Assembly: GCA_905234485.1 (NCBI GenBank)
Contig: CAJOHV010000011.1
Span: forward strand, 1-35,391
Direction of reading: 5' to 3'
DNA length: 35,391 nucleotides
From: an uncultured Bacteroidales bacterium
GTDB lineage: Bacteria; Bacteroidota; Bacteroidia; Bacteroidales; UBA932
The notes under the pieces were generated by a model. The model saw only the letters and a program-made list of their open reading frames with translations. It did no database searches and was not told where the DNA came from. Position numbers and translations under genes: made by a program. This document shows positions 15,375 to 23,446 of this stretch, one piece after another (positions within the stretch are counted from its first letter, which is position 1; the number at the start of each line of letters is the position of its first letter).

Positions 15375-18067
15375 AATACTTCTTTCAAATACTTACCGGT
15401 TACGGACTTCGGGTCGTCAGCCAGGGTTTCAGGTGTGCCTTCAGCGACTATCTCTCCTCCCCTGCGGCCGCCTTCGGGACCCATGTCAATTATCCAGTCT
15501 ACGCTTTTCAGAACGTCCAGATTGTGTTCGATTATAATTACAGTGTTGCCCTGGTCCACCAGTTTGTGCAGCACTCCCATCAGAGTCTTGATATCCTCCG
15601 AATGCAGGCCGGTGGTCGGTTCATCCAGCATATACAGGGTGTTGCCCGTGCTCTTGCGATAGAGTTCCGCTGCGAGTTTCATGCGCTGGCTTTCGCCGCC
15701 CGAGAGGGTGAGGCTCGACTGGCCGAGGCGGATGTAGCCGAGGCCCACATCGAGCAAAGCCTTGAGCTTAGGCGAAATCTTCGGGTTGGACTTGAAGAAC
15801 TCATACGCCTCGCTCACTTGCATTTCAAGCACGTCGTTGATGCTCTTGCCTTTATACCTTACCGCCAGCGTATCTTCTTTGTAGCGCTTTCCGGCGCATT
15901 CGTCGCAGACCACGGCCACCGGCGGGAGGAAGTTCATCTCGATTATCTTCACTCCTGCACCCTTGCAGGCCTCGCAGCGTCCGCCTTCCACATTGAAGGA
16001 GAAGCGGCCCGCCTTGAATCCGCGGACCTTGGCGTCCGGCGTCTGCTCGAAGAGCGCGCGGATGTCGCCGAAGACGCCGGTGAAGGTCGCCGGATTCGAC
16101 CGCGGGCTGTGGCCGATGGGCGCCTGGTCCACTTCGATCACTTTGTCTATGTTGCCCGCCCCGAAAATATGCCTGTAGGGCAGGGCCTTCTGCTTCTTGA
16201 GGATGGGCATCAGAGTCTCCAGCACGAGCGAAGATTTGCCCGATCCGGATACTCCGCTTATGCCTATCATGCATCCCAGCGGGAAGGTGGCGTCCACGTT
16301 CTTCAGGTTGTTGCCCGTCGCGCCCTGAAGGTCGATCGTGAGGCCGTTGCCGCGGCGTCGTTCCTTCGGAGTCTCCACCGCGCTGCGTGCCTCCCTCGAC
16401 GGTCCGCTGTAGCATATCTGTCCGCCTTCTTCGCCCGCTCCGGGCCCCACATCCACTATCCAGTCCGCCGCTTCCATCGTCTGCTCGTCGTGCTCCACCA
16501 CAATCACGGTGTTGCCTTCGTCGCGCAGTTTTTTAAGCGAATCGATCAGTTTGCGGTTATCGCGCTGATGCAGTCCGATGGACGGCTCGTCCAGGATGTA
16601 AATCACGTTCACCAGCCTCGAGCCTATCTGGGTGGCGAGCCTGATGCGCTGGCTTTCGCCGCCGGAAAGCGACGAAGACGCTCGGTCCAGCGTGAGATAC
16701 TCCAGTCCCACGTCCACCAGGAAGCCCACGCGGTCCGTGAGTTCCTTGAGGATGTCGTGCGAGACGGCCTTCGCCTTGCCCTTGAGTTTGCCGGGCAGGG
16801 TCGCCAGCCATTTCTGCAGGTCGGAGACCTCCATCGCGCTGACCTCGGAGATAGTTTTTCCGTCTATCTTGAAATAATTGGTCTCCTGCCTGAGACGCGA
16901 GCCGTGGCAGACCGGGCATTCGATCTTTTCGTCGATATCGTCCAGCACTCCGGGCCAGGTAACGCTCTCCGCCAGGCTGCCCTCCCCTATTCGGAAGTAC
17001 TCTTCAGAGCCATAGACGAGCGTGCTGACCGCTTCGTCAGGGATGGTGCCGATGGGGTCGTAGAGCGAGAAGCCCATCTTGCGGGCGATCGAGCGGACCA
17101 CGTCGAACTTGCGGTTCTCGCGCACCCTGCCCAGCGGCACGATGGCGCCTTCGGCCACGCTCACCGTCTTGTCCGGGATGATTGTGTCCATATTCACGTC
17201 CACTATCATTCCTAGGCCCTTGCAGTGCGGGCAGCAGCCTTCCGGAGAGTTGAACGAGAAGGTGTGCGGGGCCGGTTCCTGGAGCGAAATGCCGCTCTTC
17301 GGATCCACCAGATGGCGGGAGAAGTGCCTGAGTTCGCCGGTCTCGAAATCCAGCACGGCCACGGAGCCCTTGCCCATGCTGAGCGCCGTCTGCACGGAGG
17401 CGCGAATGCGCTGCAAGTCTCCCTCGCCGGGTTTGAGTTTGTCCACCACCAGTTCCACGAAGTGGTTCTTGTAGCGGTCCAGTTCCTCCACATCCGCCAG
17501 GTCCATAATTTCGTCGTCGATTCGCACCTGCTGGAAGCCTTTGCGGCGCAGGTTCTCGAAGAGGTCGCGGTAGTGGCCTTTGCGGCCGCGGACGAGCGGC
17601 GAGAGCAGGATGCATTTCCGGCCGTCGTATTCCTTCAGGATGAGGTCCACGATCTGCGAGTCAGTGTAACTGACCATCTCCTCGCCGGTGACGGGCGAAT
17701 AAGCGGTGCTCGCGCGGGCATAGAGAAGGCGCAGGAAATCGTATATCTCAGTGATCGTGCCCACGGTCGAGCGCGGGTTGGTGCCGGTCGTCTTCTGGCC
17801 TATGGCGATAATCGGGCTGATGCCCTCGATGCTCTCCACGGCCGGCTTCTCGAGTATGCCGATGAAGTGCTTGGCATACGGCGAAAGTGTGTTGAGATAA
17901 CGCCTCTGGCCTTCGGCGTAGATAGTGTCGAAGGCGAGCGAGGATTTGCCGGATCCGCTGAGACCGGTGATGACGGTCATCTTGCGGCGCGGGATATCCA
18001 CATCGATATTCTTAAGGTTGTTGGCTTTCGCCCCCCTTATCCTTATGAATTCCGGCTTGTCGGCCAT
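15371..18067 (-). CDS. uvrA: UvrA-type excinuclease ABC subunit A, zinc-reduced form
   Basis: An 898-residue dual ABC ATPase that scans DNA for bulky damage and loads UvrB. The first Walker A is [12 protein letters not shown] near residue 35, followed by the UvrB-binding region ([25 protein letters not shown]). LSGGESQRI lies near 467. The second Walker [11 protein letters not shown] lies near 603, and LSGGESQRM near 785. The C-terminal zinc module is intact (CEACKGAG and CDECAGKRY, about 694-723). The first zinc module keeps only one Cys pair (CCPHCKG); where the other CxxC should be it reads VDPKSG. It is shorter than E. coli UvrA (940). Bacteroidota often carry two UvrA copies, so this may be the divergent one. 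CotH overlaps by 1 bp upstream, the regulator by 4 bp downstream. Confidence 0.9.
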   Translation of the reverse strand: MADKPEFIRIRGAKANNLKNIDVDIPRRKMTVITGLSGSGKSSLAFDTIYAEGQRRYLNTLSPYAKHFIGILEKPAVESIEGISPIIAIGQKTTGTNPRSTVGTITEIYDFLRLLYARASTAYSPVTGEEMVSYTDSQIVDLILKEYDGRKCILLSPLVRGRKGHYRDLFENLRRKGFQQVRIDDEIMDLADVEELDRYKNHFVELVVDKLKPGEGDLQRIRASVQTALSMGKGSVAVLDFETGELRHFSRHLVDPKSGISLQEPAPHTFSFNSPEGCCPHCKGLGMIVDVNMDTIIPDKTVSVAEGAIVPLGRVRENRKFDVVRSIARKMGFSLYDPIGTIPDEAVSTLVYGSEEYFRIGEGSLAESVTWPGVLDDIDEKIECPVCHGSRLRQETNYFKIDGKTISEVSAMEVSDLQKWLATLPGKLKGKAKAVSHDILKELTDRVGFLVDVGLEYLTLDRASSSLSGGESQRIRLATQIGSRLVNVIYILDEPSIGLHQRDNRKLIDSLKKLRDEGNTVIVVEHDEQTMEAADWIVDVGPGAGEEGGQICYSGPSREARSAVETPKERRRGNGLTIDLQGATGNNLKNVDATFPLGCMIGISGVSGSGKSSLVLETLMPILKKQKALPYRHIFGAGNIDKVIEVDQAPIGHSPRSNPATFTGVFGDIRALFEQTPDAKVRGFKAGRFSFNVEGGRCEACKGAGVKIIEMNFLPPVAVVCDECAGKRYKEDTLAVRYKGKSINDVLEMQVSEAYEFFKSNPKISPKLKALLDVGLGYIRLGQSSLTLSGGESQRMKLAAELYRKSTGNTLYMLDEPTTGLHSEDIKTLMGVLHKLVDQGNTVIIIEHNLDVLKSVDWIIDMGPEGGRRGGEIVAEGTPETLADDPKSVTGKYLKEVL

Positions 18068-19692
18068 TAGAGCGCGTTGATATTAGTGTTCATCCACTCG
18101 AGGCGCTTGCGGTAGTTTTCCTTGAGCCAGTCCACCTCGCCTTGATAAGATCCCGTGACTTTGTACTGCGGCCAGTCGTAGGTGTTCAGCCTCTTCCATT
18201 TGTTGTGGTTACGGATAGGAGCGTCGCCCATCTCGGCCACCATCACGTCTATCTGATCGTAGAAGGCCTTGAATTCGGGATAGATTGCATTCCAGCGGTC
18301 TTTGACCATCTGCGTGAAGGTCGGATCCATGAAGAGACGGTAGTACCAGCCGTGGCCCCAGCCCCACATATTCTGGGTTTTGGTCCACCAGCCTTCCCAA
18401 GGCTGCTTGCTATCGCCGTAGTAATCGCAATTACCGAGGCTGATGTCGAAGTCCCAGACGTGGTACATCTCGAGTTTGCCGCCCTTCGTCAGGGTCAGGA
18501 AGGTGCTCTTGCGGAGATTGCCGTCCACGTCCTTGGAGAATTCCTCCACTATGAAATAGTTGATGAACGAATCCACATCGATGTACTGGTCGTAGACTTT
18601 CTGGAATTCCTTGTTCCAGAGGGCATCCTCGAATTCCTTGAAGAACTGCTTGGCGAAGGTCTGCTGCTCCGCAGTGGGATACTCCGGATCCTTGAACATC
18701 ATAGGGTGGCCGTGCTCAGTCTCCCAGCAGACGGGCTCATCCATATTCGACTCTATCTCGAAATACATATCCCCGGCATCTACGTTGATATTCACCCTTT
18801 CAGCCGAGACTTTCTTATGCTCCACGAAATCATAGAGACCCACATATTGACCGTTGAAGTACACCTCCACGGGCACCGCCTTCGGGGTCCACGAGAAACC
18901 GAGTATCTTGCTGAGTTCGAAGCACACGCGGTTCCTCAGCAGCGATTTATCCACCCAGTTGGCGAGAAGATTCCACGATTTGTCGTTACTGAGATTGAAG
19001 ATGCGCTCCTTCTCCTCGAGTTTGATCATATAAGGGAGTTTGGGCTTGCCCCAGGGATCCCAGGTGCTGTTTCCCCTGCCCCTGATCTGCATTCTGGCGC
19101 TGAAGACATCTTTGTCCCAGTATTTATGCTCCGGGTCGTGAATCTCTATCGAGCCGGCTTTGTAGTCCACCTTGCTGGACACGGCCTTGCCGTCGTCCGT
19201 GCGGAGATAGATCACGGGCAGTTCCTTAACGTCCGGAGACGGGGTGGGAGGAGTAGGCTCGACCGCCTTTGCTTTGTACTTCAGCAGGAGGTGATTTCCG
19301 TTGCTGAGGCGCACGTGAACTCCGTTCCTGGCCAGATAGATATAAAAAGGATAGGCATCATCATCCTTCAGGGAGGTGTTGCGCTTTACTCCGGCCGAGG
19401 CCCCGCCGACCATATAATTGTCGTTCTGGTCGAACGCCACCACCTTCGGGGAGGTCAGGGTGCAATCCTCGAAGAGCAGTTTCTCTATATTGATTACCAC
19501 CCTGATGTCGTCTTCCAGCGTGATACGCAGCGACGCGGGCACCGCGGTGCAATCGTAGTAGGTCTTCCCCGCCCTGTACGCATCCAAGAATTCCTTATAA
19601 CCGGAAGGCTGCTCCAGGGCCACGACATCCTCCTTCTCCCGGCAGGAGAAGAGCAGAAGCGCCGCTATGGCTATGAACAATAATCTTTTCAT
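18067..19692 (-). CDS. CotH-like protein kinase-fold lipoprotein
   Basis: A 541-residue lipoprotein, anchored through a LLLFSC lipobox followed by REKED. The CotH family motifs are visible: [21 protein letters not shown] near residue 200 and the metal-binding [11 protein letters not shown] near 413. In spore-coat CotH the equivalent aspartates support atypical protein phosphorylation, but for surface-exposed Bacteroidota relatives the substrate and function are not established. The N-terminal 150 residues form a separate domain ending in a proline-rich linker (PTPPTPSPD). The ATG at 19692 is preferred; an in-frame GTG lies directly upstream. The stop overlaps the uvrA start (TAATG), so the two are translationally linked, an odd pairing of a surface protein with DNA repair. 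Confidence 0.83.
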   Translation of the reverse strand: MKRLLFIAIAALLLFSCREKEDVVALEQPSGYKEFLDAYRAGKTYYDCTAVPASLRITLEDDIRVVINIEKLLFEDCTLTSPKVVAFDQNDNYMVGGASAGVKRNTSLKDDDAYPFYIYLARNGVHVRLSNGNHLLLKYKAKAVEPTPPTPSPDVKELPVIYLRTDDGKAVSSKVDYKAGSIEIHDPEHKYWDKDVFSARMQIRGRGNSTWDPWGKPKLPYMIKLEEKERIFNLSNDKSWNLLANWVDKSLLRNRVCFELSKILGFSWTPKAVPVEVYFNGQYVGLYDFVEHKKVSAERVNINVDAGDMYFEIESNMDEPVCWETEHGHPMMFKDPEYPTAEQQTFAKQFFKEFEDALWNKEFQKVYDQYIDVDSFINYFIVEEFSKDVDGNLRKSTFLTLTKGGKLEMYHVWDFDISLGNCDYYGDSKQPWEGWWTKTQNMWGWGHGWYYRLFMDPTFTQMVKDRWNAIYPEFKAFYDQIDVMVAEMGDAPIRNHNKWKRLNTYDWPQYKVTGSYQGEVDWLKENYRKRLEWMNTNINAL

Positions 19693-19711
19693 CACAAAAA
19701 TGCAAGGAGTT

Positions 19712-19719
19712 GCAAGATA
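19712..19719 (-). promoter_or_regulatory. Weak -7-like element upstream of the CotH gene
   Basis: The minus strand reads TATCTTGC, 7 of 8 matches to TAnnTTTG, 19 bp before the ATG at 19692. It is the best candidate promoter for the CotH-uvrA-regulator run, but it is not an exact match. Confidence 0.3.
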
Positions 19720-19732
19720 GTGATTTTTTGGC

Positions 19733-19740
19733 TTACTTTG
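19733..19740 (+). promoter_or_regulatory. Weak -7-like element upstream of the EamA gene
   Basis: The plus strand reads TTACTTTG, 7 of 8 matches to TAnnTTTG, 19 bp before the ATG at 19760. It lies in the 67-bp divergent space shared with the CotH gene. Confidence 0.3.
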
Positions 19741-19759
19741 GATAATATTTCGCCTTGGT

Positions 19760-20608
19760 ATGTGGCTTTGGCTTGCACTCCTTTCCGCACTGCTGCTTGG
19801 CTTCTATGACATAGCCAAGAAACAGGCTCTCGCGAAGAACGGTCCTATCGAAGTACTGTTCGCCGCCACTGCCATCAGCACGATTCTGCTCTCACCCTGC
19901 TTCTTCCTTTACTCCGGGCCATGGATGCACCATCTGATGCTTATGGCGAAGGCCGTGCTGGTGAGCGCTTCGTGGATCAGCGGAATGTACGCCCTCAAGC
20001 TCCTGCCTATCACCACAGTCTCGCCGCTCAAGGCGACCCGTCCCTTCTTCGTGGTGCTGCTCTCGCTGCTCATCTTCGGAGAGAAACTGAACGCCCTGCA
20101 GTACGCCGGAGTCGCGCTCGCGCTGGCCTCGATCGCGCTGACGAGTTTCTCCGGGCGAAGGGACACCGCCGGCTCCGGCAGCCGGGCGGGCTACGTGGCG
20201 ATCGGCGTGTCGATCGCGGCGGGGGTCGCGAGCGCGCTCTACGACAAGCACATCATGGTGCAGATGCACCCGCTTTTCGTGCAGAGTTGGACTAATCTCT
20301 ATATCACCGCGATTGTGGGACTTTATCTGCTGATTATGCGCGGCGTTTCCCGCTCCTCAGCGAAGTTCCGCTGGGACTGGGTGCTGCTGGGCACGGCAGT
20401 GCTGATAACCGGAGCCGATATGGCCTACTTCTTCGCCCTGGGCAGTAAAGGCGCGCTACTCTCGGTGATCAGCATCGTCCGCCGCGCGTCCGTGCTCGTC
20501 ACCTTCGTTTTCGGCGCTCTCATCTTCAAGGAAAAGAATCTCGGAGGCAAAGCGCTCGCGCTACTTATGCTGCTTGGCGGAATGGTTTGCCTGATGCTCG
20601 GAACTTAG
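19760..20608 (+). CDS. EamA/DMT family transporter
   Basis: A 282-residue membrane protein with about ten hydrophobic segments arranged as two five-helix halves, the EamA (drug/metabolite transporter) fold. The first half ends in the typical LKATRPFFVVLLSLLIFGEKLN, where proline/glutamate-rich loops conserved in EamA repeats occur. The second half ends with VTFVFGALIFKEKNLGGKALALLMLLGGMV, the matching repeat. A short polar loop (GRRDTAGSGSRAG) joins the halves. Substrates of this family range from amino acids to sugars and cannot be predicted here. The first residues (MWLWLALLSALLLGFYDIAKKQAL) lie in the membrane, so there is no cleaved signal. recO follows after a single base, so the two are cotranscribed. 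Confidence 0.85.
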   Translation: MWLWLALLSALLLGFYDIAKKQALAKNGPIEVLFAATAISTILLSPCFFLYSGPWMHHLMLMAKAVLVSASWISGMYALKLLPITTVSPLKATRPFFVVLLSLLIFGEKLNALQYAGVALALASIALTSFSGRRDTAGSGSRAGYVAIGVSIAAGVASALYDKHIMVQMHPLFVQSWTNLYITAIVGLYLLIMRGVSRSSAKFRWDWVLLGTAVLITGADMAYFFALGSKGALLSVISIVRRASVLVTFVFGALIFKEKNLGGKALALLMLLGGMVCLMLGT

Positions 20609-20609
20609 T

Positions 20610-21260
20610 ATGAAGCTGGCCCTGGAGTTTATCATTATCGGCACGACCAAAGTCGGCGAAAAGTCGCTGGTGCTTCACACCCTGAGCGCCCAGTACGGCC
20701 GACGCAGTTTCATAGTCAGCATCTCGAAGTCCTCTTCGATGGCCCTATATCTCCCGCTCAACATCCTGAGCGGCGAAGTCAATGACAATCATCTTTCAGA
20801 TCTATGGAGAGTGTCGGCCCTGCGCGCGGAATATCCGCTGGCCGGCCTGCGCGGCGATGTGCGGAAGAACACTATGACCATGTTCCTCAGCGAAGTCCTC
20901 TTCCGCTGCCTTCGCGACGGAGAATACTCTTATGAGTTGTACGACTGGTGCCGCCAAAGCATCCTCACCCTCGATGCGCTCGGCGAAGACTTCGCCAATT
21001 TCCATCTGCTCTGGCTGCTGGATTTGTGCGGCGTTCTGGGATTCAGCCCGCGCATCGAAGATTTGATGCCTTTCGCCGAAGAACGCCTGGAAGACATCCG
21101 TGCACTTCTCACCCTCGACCGCTCCTCCGCGCTTCTTCTCCCCCTCTCCGGCGCCCGCCGTTCGGACATAGCCTCCATCCTCCTCGAATATCTCGGCTAT
21201 CACCTCGACACCCGCTTGAACATCCGTTCCCTCGCCGTCCTGCGTGAACTTTTTAGCTAG
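20610..21260 (+). CDS. recO: DNA repair protein RecO
   Basis: A 216-residue RecO, which loads RecA with RecR by displacing single-strand-binding protein and anneals DNA. The N-terminal OB fold starts EFIIIGTTKVGEKSLVLHTLSAQYGRRSFIV, the standard RecO opening. A helical region follows (LFRCLRDGEYSYELYDWCRQ, FHLLWLLDLCGVLGFSP). The end YLGYHLDTRLNIRSLAVLRELFS is the conserved RecO tail. There is no Cys4 zinc finger, as usual in Bacteroidota, and it is slightly shorter than the roughly 240 residues common in the family. The ATG at 20610 follows the EamA stop by one base. Its 3' end faces rdgB across a repeat cassette. Confidence 0.85.
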   Translation: MKLALEFIIIGTTKVGEKSLVLHTLSAQYGRRSFIVSISKSSSMALYLPLNILSGEVNDNHLSDLWRVSALRAEYPLAGLRGDVRKNTMTMFLSEVLFRCLRDGEYSYELYDWCRQSILTLDALGEDFANFHLLWLLDLCGVLGFSPRIEDLMPFAEERLEDIRALLTLDRSSALLLPLSGARRSDIASILLEYLGYHLDTRLNIRSLAVLRELFS

Positions 21261-21272
21261 CGGAAGGATAAG

Positions 21273-21340
21273 GGTTTTTTGGCCTTAAGCTTCGGCGTTT
21301 TGCTTAAGCTTAGGGCAAAAAAGAGGCTAAGCTTCGGATT
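21273..21340. repeat. TAAGCTT repeat cassette at the recO/rdgB convergent junction
   Basis: TAAGCTT occurs at 21286, 21305 and 21328, so successive spacings are 19 and 23 bp. The block 21286-21331 matches 29416-29461 at 44 of 46 positions. The cassette can fold into several hairpins; the longest pairs 21282-21292 with 21306-21316 (11 bp, one G-T pair), flanked by a T6 run at 21275-21280 and an A6 run at 21317-21322. It reaches into the last codons of rdgB. No open frame of its own is present. Confidence 0.75.
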
Positions 21341-21346
21341 TAAGCC
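21316..21346 (-). terminator. Likely intrinsic terminator of rdgB
   Basis: On the minus strand, GGCTTAA (21346-21340) pairs with TTAGCC (21330-21325) with one bulged T, followed at once by TCTTTTTTG (21324-21316). The stem overlaps the rdgB stop codon. Other hairpins of the same repeat cassette compete with it. Confidence 0.45.
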
Positions 21347-21959
21347 AGGCGGCCATGGCGCGGAGGGCCTGGCCGCGGTGGGAGATAGCGTTTTTGACGT
21401 CTTCGGGAAGTTCCGCGACGGTGCGGTCGGGATAAGCGTCGGCAATGAACACTGGGTCGTAGCCGAAACCACCGCATCCTGCCTTCTGCAGGGCGATGCG
21501 GCCTTCCATCACTCCTTCAAAGAAATGCTTTTCGCCGTTTAGGATCAGGGTGACCACGCTACGGAAGCGCGCGGTGCGAGGCACAGATGGCACCGCGGAT
21601 GGTTCCCCCGTGAATCCAGCCTTGGTCGCTTCATCAAGAGCCGCGAGTTCTGCGAGAAGTTTGTTCATGTTGTCGTCGAAGCAGCAGCCCTCACCGGCGT
21701 AGCGCGCCGTGAACACGCCCGGCGCCCCGCCCAGGGCATCCACCTCGAGTCCTGTGTCGTCGGCAAAACAGTCCAGTCCGGTGCGAGAGTAGATAAACTC
21801 CGCCTTCAGGATGCTGTTTTCTTCGAGCGTCAGCCCCGTTTCTTCCACATCCTCTGTTATTCCTGCCTGAGCCGAACTCAGCAGTTCGAACTCCGAACCC
21901 AGAATCTCCCCCGCCTCGCGGAGTTTACCCTTATTACCTGTCGCAAAAACTAGTTTCAT
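21327..21959 (-). CDS. rdgB: RdgB/HAM1 non-canonical purine NTP pyrophosphatase with an inserted segment
   Basis: A 210-residue enzyme that hydrolyses XTP, ITP and dITP to monophosphates, keeping deaminated purines out of DNA and RNA. Signature motifs are FATGNKGKL (5-13), CFADDTGLEVDALGGAPGVFTARYAG, GCGGFGYDPVF and NAISHRGQALRAM. Between the conserved MNKLLAELAAL and RTARFRSVV it carries about 18 extra residues (about 113-130: DEATKAGFTGEPSAVPSVP) compared with typical members. The DNA there contains an inverted repeat. The start overlaps the stop of the protease gene by 4 bp (ATGA). The final codons, TCC GAA GCT TAG, belong to the TAAGCTT repeat cassette and are identical to the end of the MATE gene. 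Confidence 0.92.
   Translation of the reverse strand: MKLVFATGNKGKLREAGEILGSEFELLSSAQAGITEDVEETGLTLEENSILKAEFIYSRTGLDCFADDTGLEVDALGGAPGVFTARYAGEGCCFDDNMNKLLAELAALDEATKAGFTGEPSAVPSVPRTARFRSVVTLILNGEKHFFEGVMEGRIALQKAGCGGFGYDPVFIADAYPDRTVAELPEDVKNAISHRGQALRAMAAWLKSEA
21570..21617. repeat. Palindromic segment inside the rdgB insertion
   Basis: CGCGGTGC (21570-21577) and GCACCGCG (21590-21597) form a perfect 8-bp inverted repeat around a 12-nt loop. A second, imperfect hairpin follows (GGAT..TTC at 21597-21605 with GAATCC at 21612-21617). Both coincide with the extra peptide segment of RdgB. They do not resemble the element in the RNase R and MATE genes. Confidence 0.45.
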
Positions 21960-23446
21960 ATTGTCGGGCTGATGAGTGCTGTTTTAAGTGCTTCGTCGTA
22001 ACGGAGGCGCAGTTTGACGCCCGCCGCCTGGTAGTAGTAACGCACGACTATCTCCTCTTCGATGAAAGGAACAATCTGCTCACGAACGAGACTATCCAAT
22101 TTCGGCTTTTCGCTCTGTGGGAGTTTCTCACGGGCAAAGGCCAGGAAGCCGTCGTAGTCGTCCAGCACGAATGTCTCCGCCGGGGCGATGGTTTCGTGTT
22201 CAGCCACATACTTGAGAGTGTACTGTTCCACTATTCCTCTCATAACGAGCGAATAGACTATGTCGTCGTATTTGGGAGATTCGAGTTCCACGTCCGGGGT
22301 AATGCCGCCACCGTCGCGGACGATGCGCCCGCCCTTCGTGCGGAATTCGTGCGTGAGCGAATCGGGGATATGGGCGACGCTGCCGTCCGCGGCCCGGCGG
22401 CTGTAGTCTATCGCCTGCACACAGCGGCCGGAAGGGGTGTAGTACTTCCCGATTGTGACTTTGAGTTGCCCGCCGTAAGGCAGGGGCTTGATGCTCTGGA
22501 TAAGGCCTTTGCCGAAGGTTCTGCGGCCCATAATGGTGGCGCGGTCGAGGTCCTGGAGAGCGCCGCTCACGATCTCGGAAGACGAGGCGGTGCCGGAGTC
22601 GACGAGCACGATGAGCGGCAGCTTAGTATCGACCGGGGCTTCGTATGTTTTGTAGACGTCCACGTCCTTGGGGTCACGGCCCTTGGAGGTGACGACCACC
22701 GAGCCGCGCGGCACGAAGAGCGCCACTATCCTCACAGCCTCCTGCATAAGTCCGCCGCCGTTGCCGCGAAGGTCCAGCACAAGGCGCTTCATGCCCTGCT
22801 TTTTCAGCGCGACCACGTGGGAGCGTATCTCGTCGGCCACGCCCTCCGTAAAACCGCTCTGATATATGTAACCGGTAGCAGCGTCCAACATTCCGGCGTA
22901 TTCCACGTCGGGCAGATGTATCTTCTCGCGGGTCACGACCACCTCAACGGTATCACGCTCATAGACCCTCTTCACGAGGAACTTTACCTCGGTGCCTGGA
23001 GCGCCGCGCATCTTGTCCGAACAGGCCTTACTGTCCAGGCCGTGGACGGTCTCACTGTCGATAGCAATGATTTCGTCGCCACAGCGAAGGCCCGCTTTCA
23101 CGGCCGGCGAACCGGCATAGGGCTCGTTGATCACCACGTTGCCGTTGACGTCGGGCTTGTAGATGATAGCGCCCACTCCGCCGTAGACCTTCCCTATCTG
23201 CATCTGGAAATCCTCCTGCTCCTCTTCGGGCACATAGACGGTGTACGGGTCCAGATTGGCCAGCATGGCGTCTATGGCCGCGCGCTCGATGCGGTCGATC
23301 GGGAGCGTGTCCACGTAGGAGCGGTTGAGTTCCTTGAGGATGGCGTTGTGGATCTCCACCCACTTGCCGAGTTTGAAATTCTTCGATTCGGCGCCGGCCG
23401 TCAGAGTCAGCAGCGACAGCGCGATTATGATGAGTGTGCGTTTCAT
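21956..23446 (-). CDS. S41 family C-terminal processing peptidase with PDZ domain
   Basis: A 496-residue exported serine protease. A signal peptide (MKRTLIIIALSLLTLTAGA) shows that the ATG at 23446 is the start; the frame stays open 21 codons further up but inside the U32 gene. A PDZ domain follows (about 85-170: GVGAIIYKPDVNGNVVINE, AGSPAVKAGLRCGDEIIAI). The S41 catalytic domain has LDLRGNGGG near 225-232, the nucleophile S288 in DSGTASSSE, and the general base K313 in RTFGKGL, with the 25-residue spacing seen in Prc/CtpA. It degrades or trims periplasmic proteins from the C-terminus. It overlaps both neighbours by ATGA, making a tightly coupled operon with the U32 gene and rdgB. Confidence 0.92.
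   Translation of the reverse strand: MKRTLIIIALSLLTLTAGAESKNFKLGKWVEIHNAILKELNRSYVDTLPIDRIERAAIDAMLANLDPYTVYVPEEEQEDFQMQIGKVYGGVGAIIYKPDVNGNVVINEPYAGSPAVKAGLRCGDEIIAIDSETVHGLDSKACSDKMRGAPGTEVKFLVKRVYERDTVEVVVTREKIHLPDVEYAGMLDAATGYIYQSGFTEGVADEIRSHVVALKKQGMKRLVLDLRGNGGGLMQEAVRIVALFVPRGSVVVTSKGRDPKDVDVYKTYEAPVDTKLPLIVLVDSGTASSSEIVSGALQDLDRATIMGRRTFGKGLIQSIKPLPYGGQLKVTIGKYYTPSGRCVQAIDYSRRAADGSVAHIPDSLTHEFRTKGGRIVRDGGGITPDVELESPKYDDIVYSLVMRGIVEQYTLKYVAEHETIAPAETFVLDDYDGFLAFAREKLPQSEKPKLDSLVREQIVPFIEEEIVVRYYYQAAGVKLRLRYDEALKTALISPTI

Noticed and set aside
15524..17215. A 563-codon open frame on the plus strand opposite uvrA.
   Set aside because: It is an antisense shadow of GC-rich uvrA codons; it shows no domain and uvrA motifs cover the same DNA. 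The same applies to long plus-strand frames opposite the acyl-CoA synthetase (2576-4180) and susC (10699-12228).
19539..19550. Perfect 12-bp palindrome GCACCGCGGTGC in the CotH gene, sharing GGCACCGCGG with the rdgB inverted repeat.
   Set aside because: It lies in ordinary coding sequence (Thr-Ala-Val-Pro) with no extra segment and no loop or flanks in common with rdgB; chance in GC-rich codons is enough.
20150..20200. GC-rich inverted repeat in the EamA central loop as a third in-frame palindromic insertion.
   Set aside because: The arms are short and the loop length is normal for the family, so no insertion is indicated.
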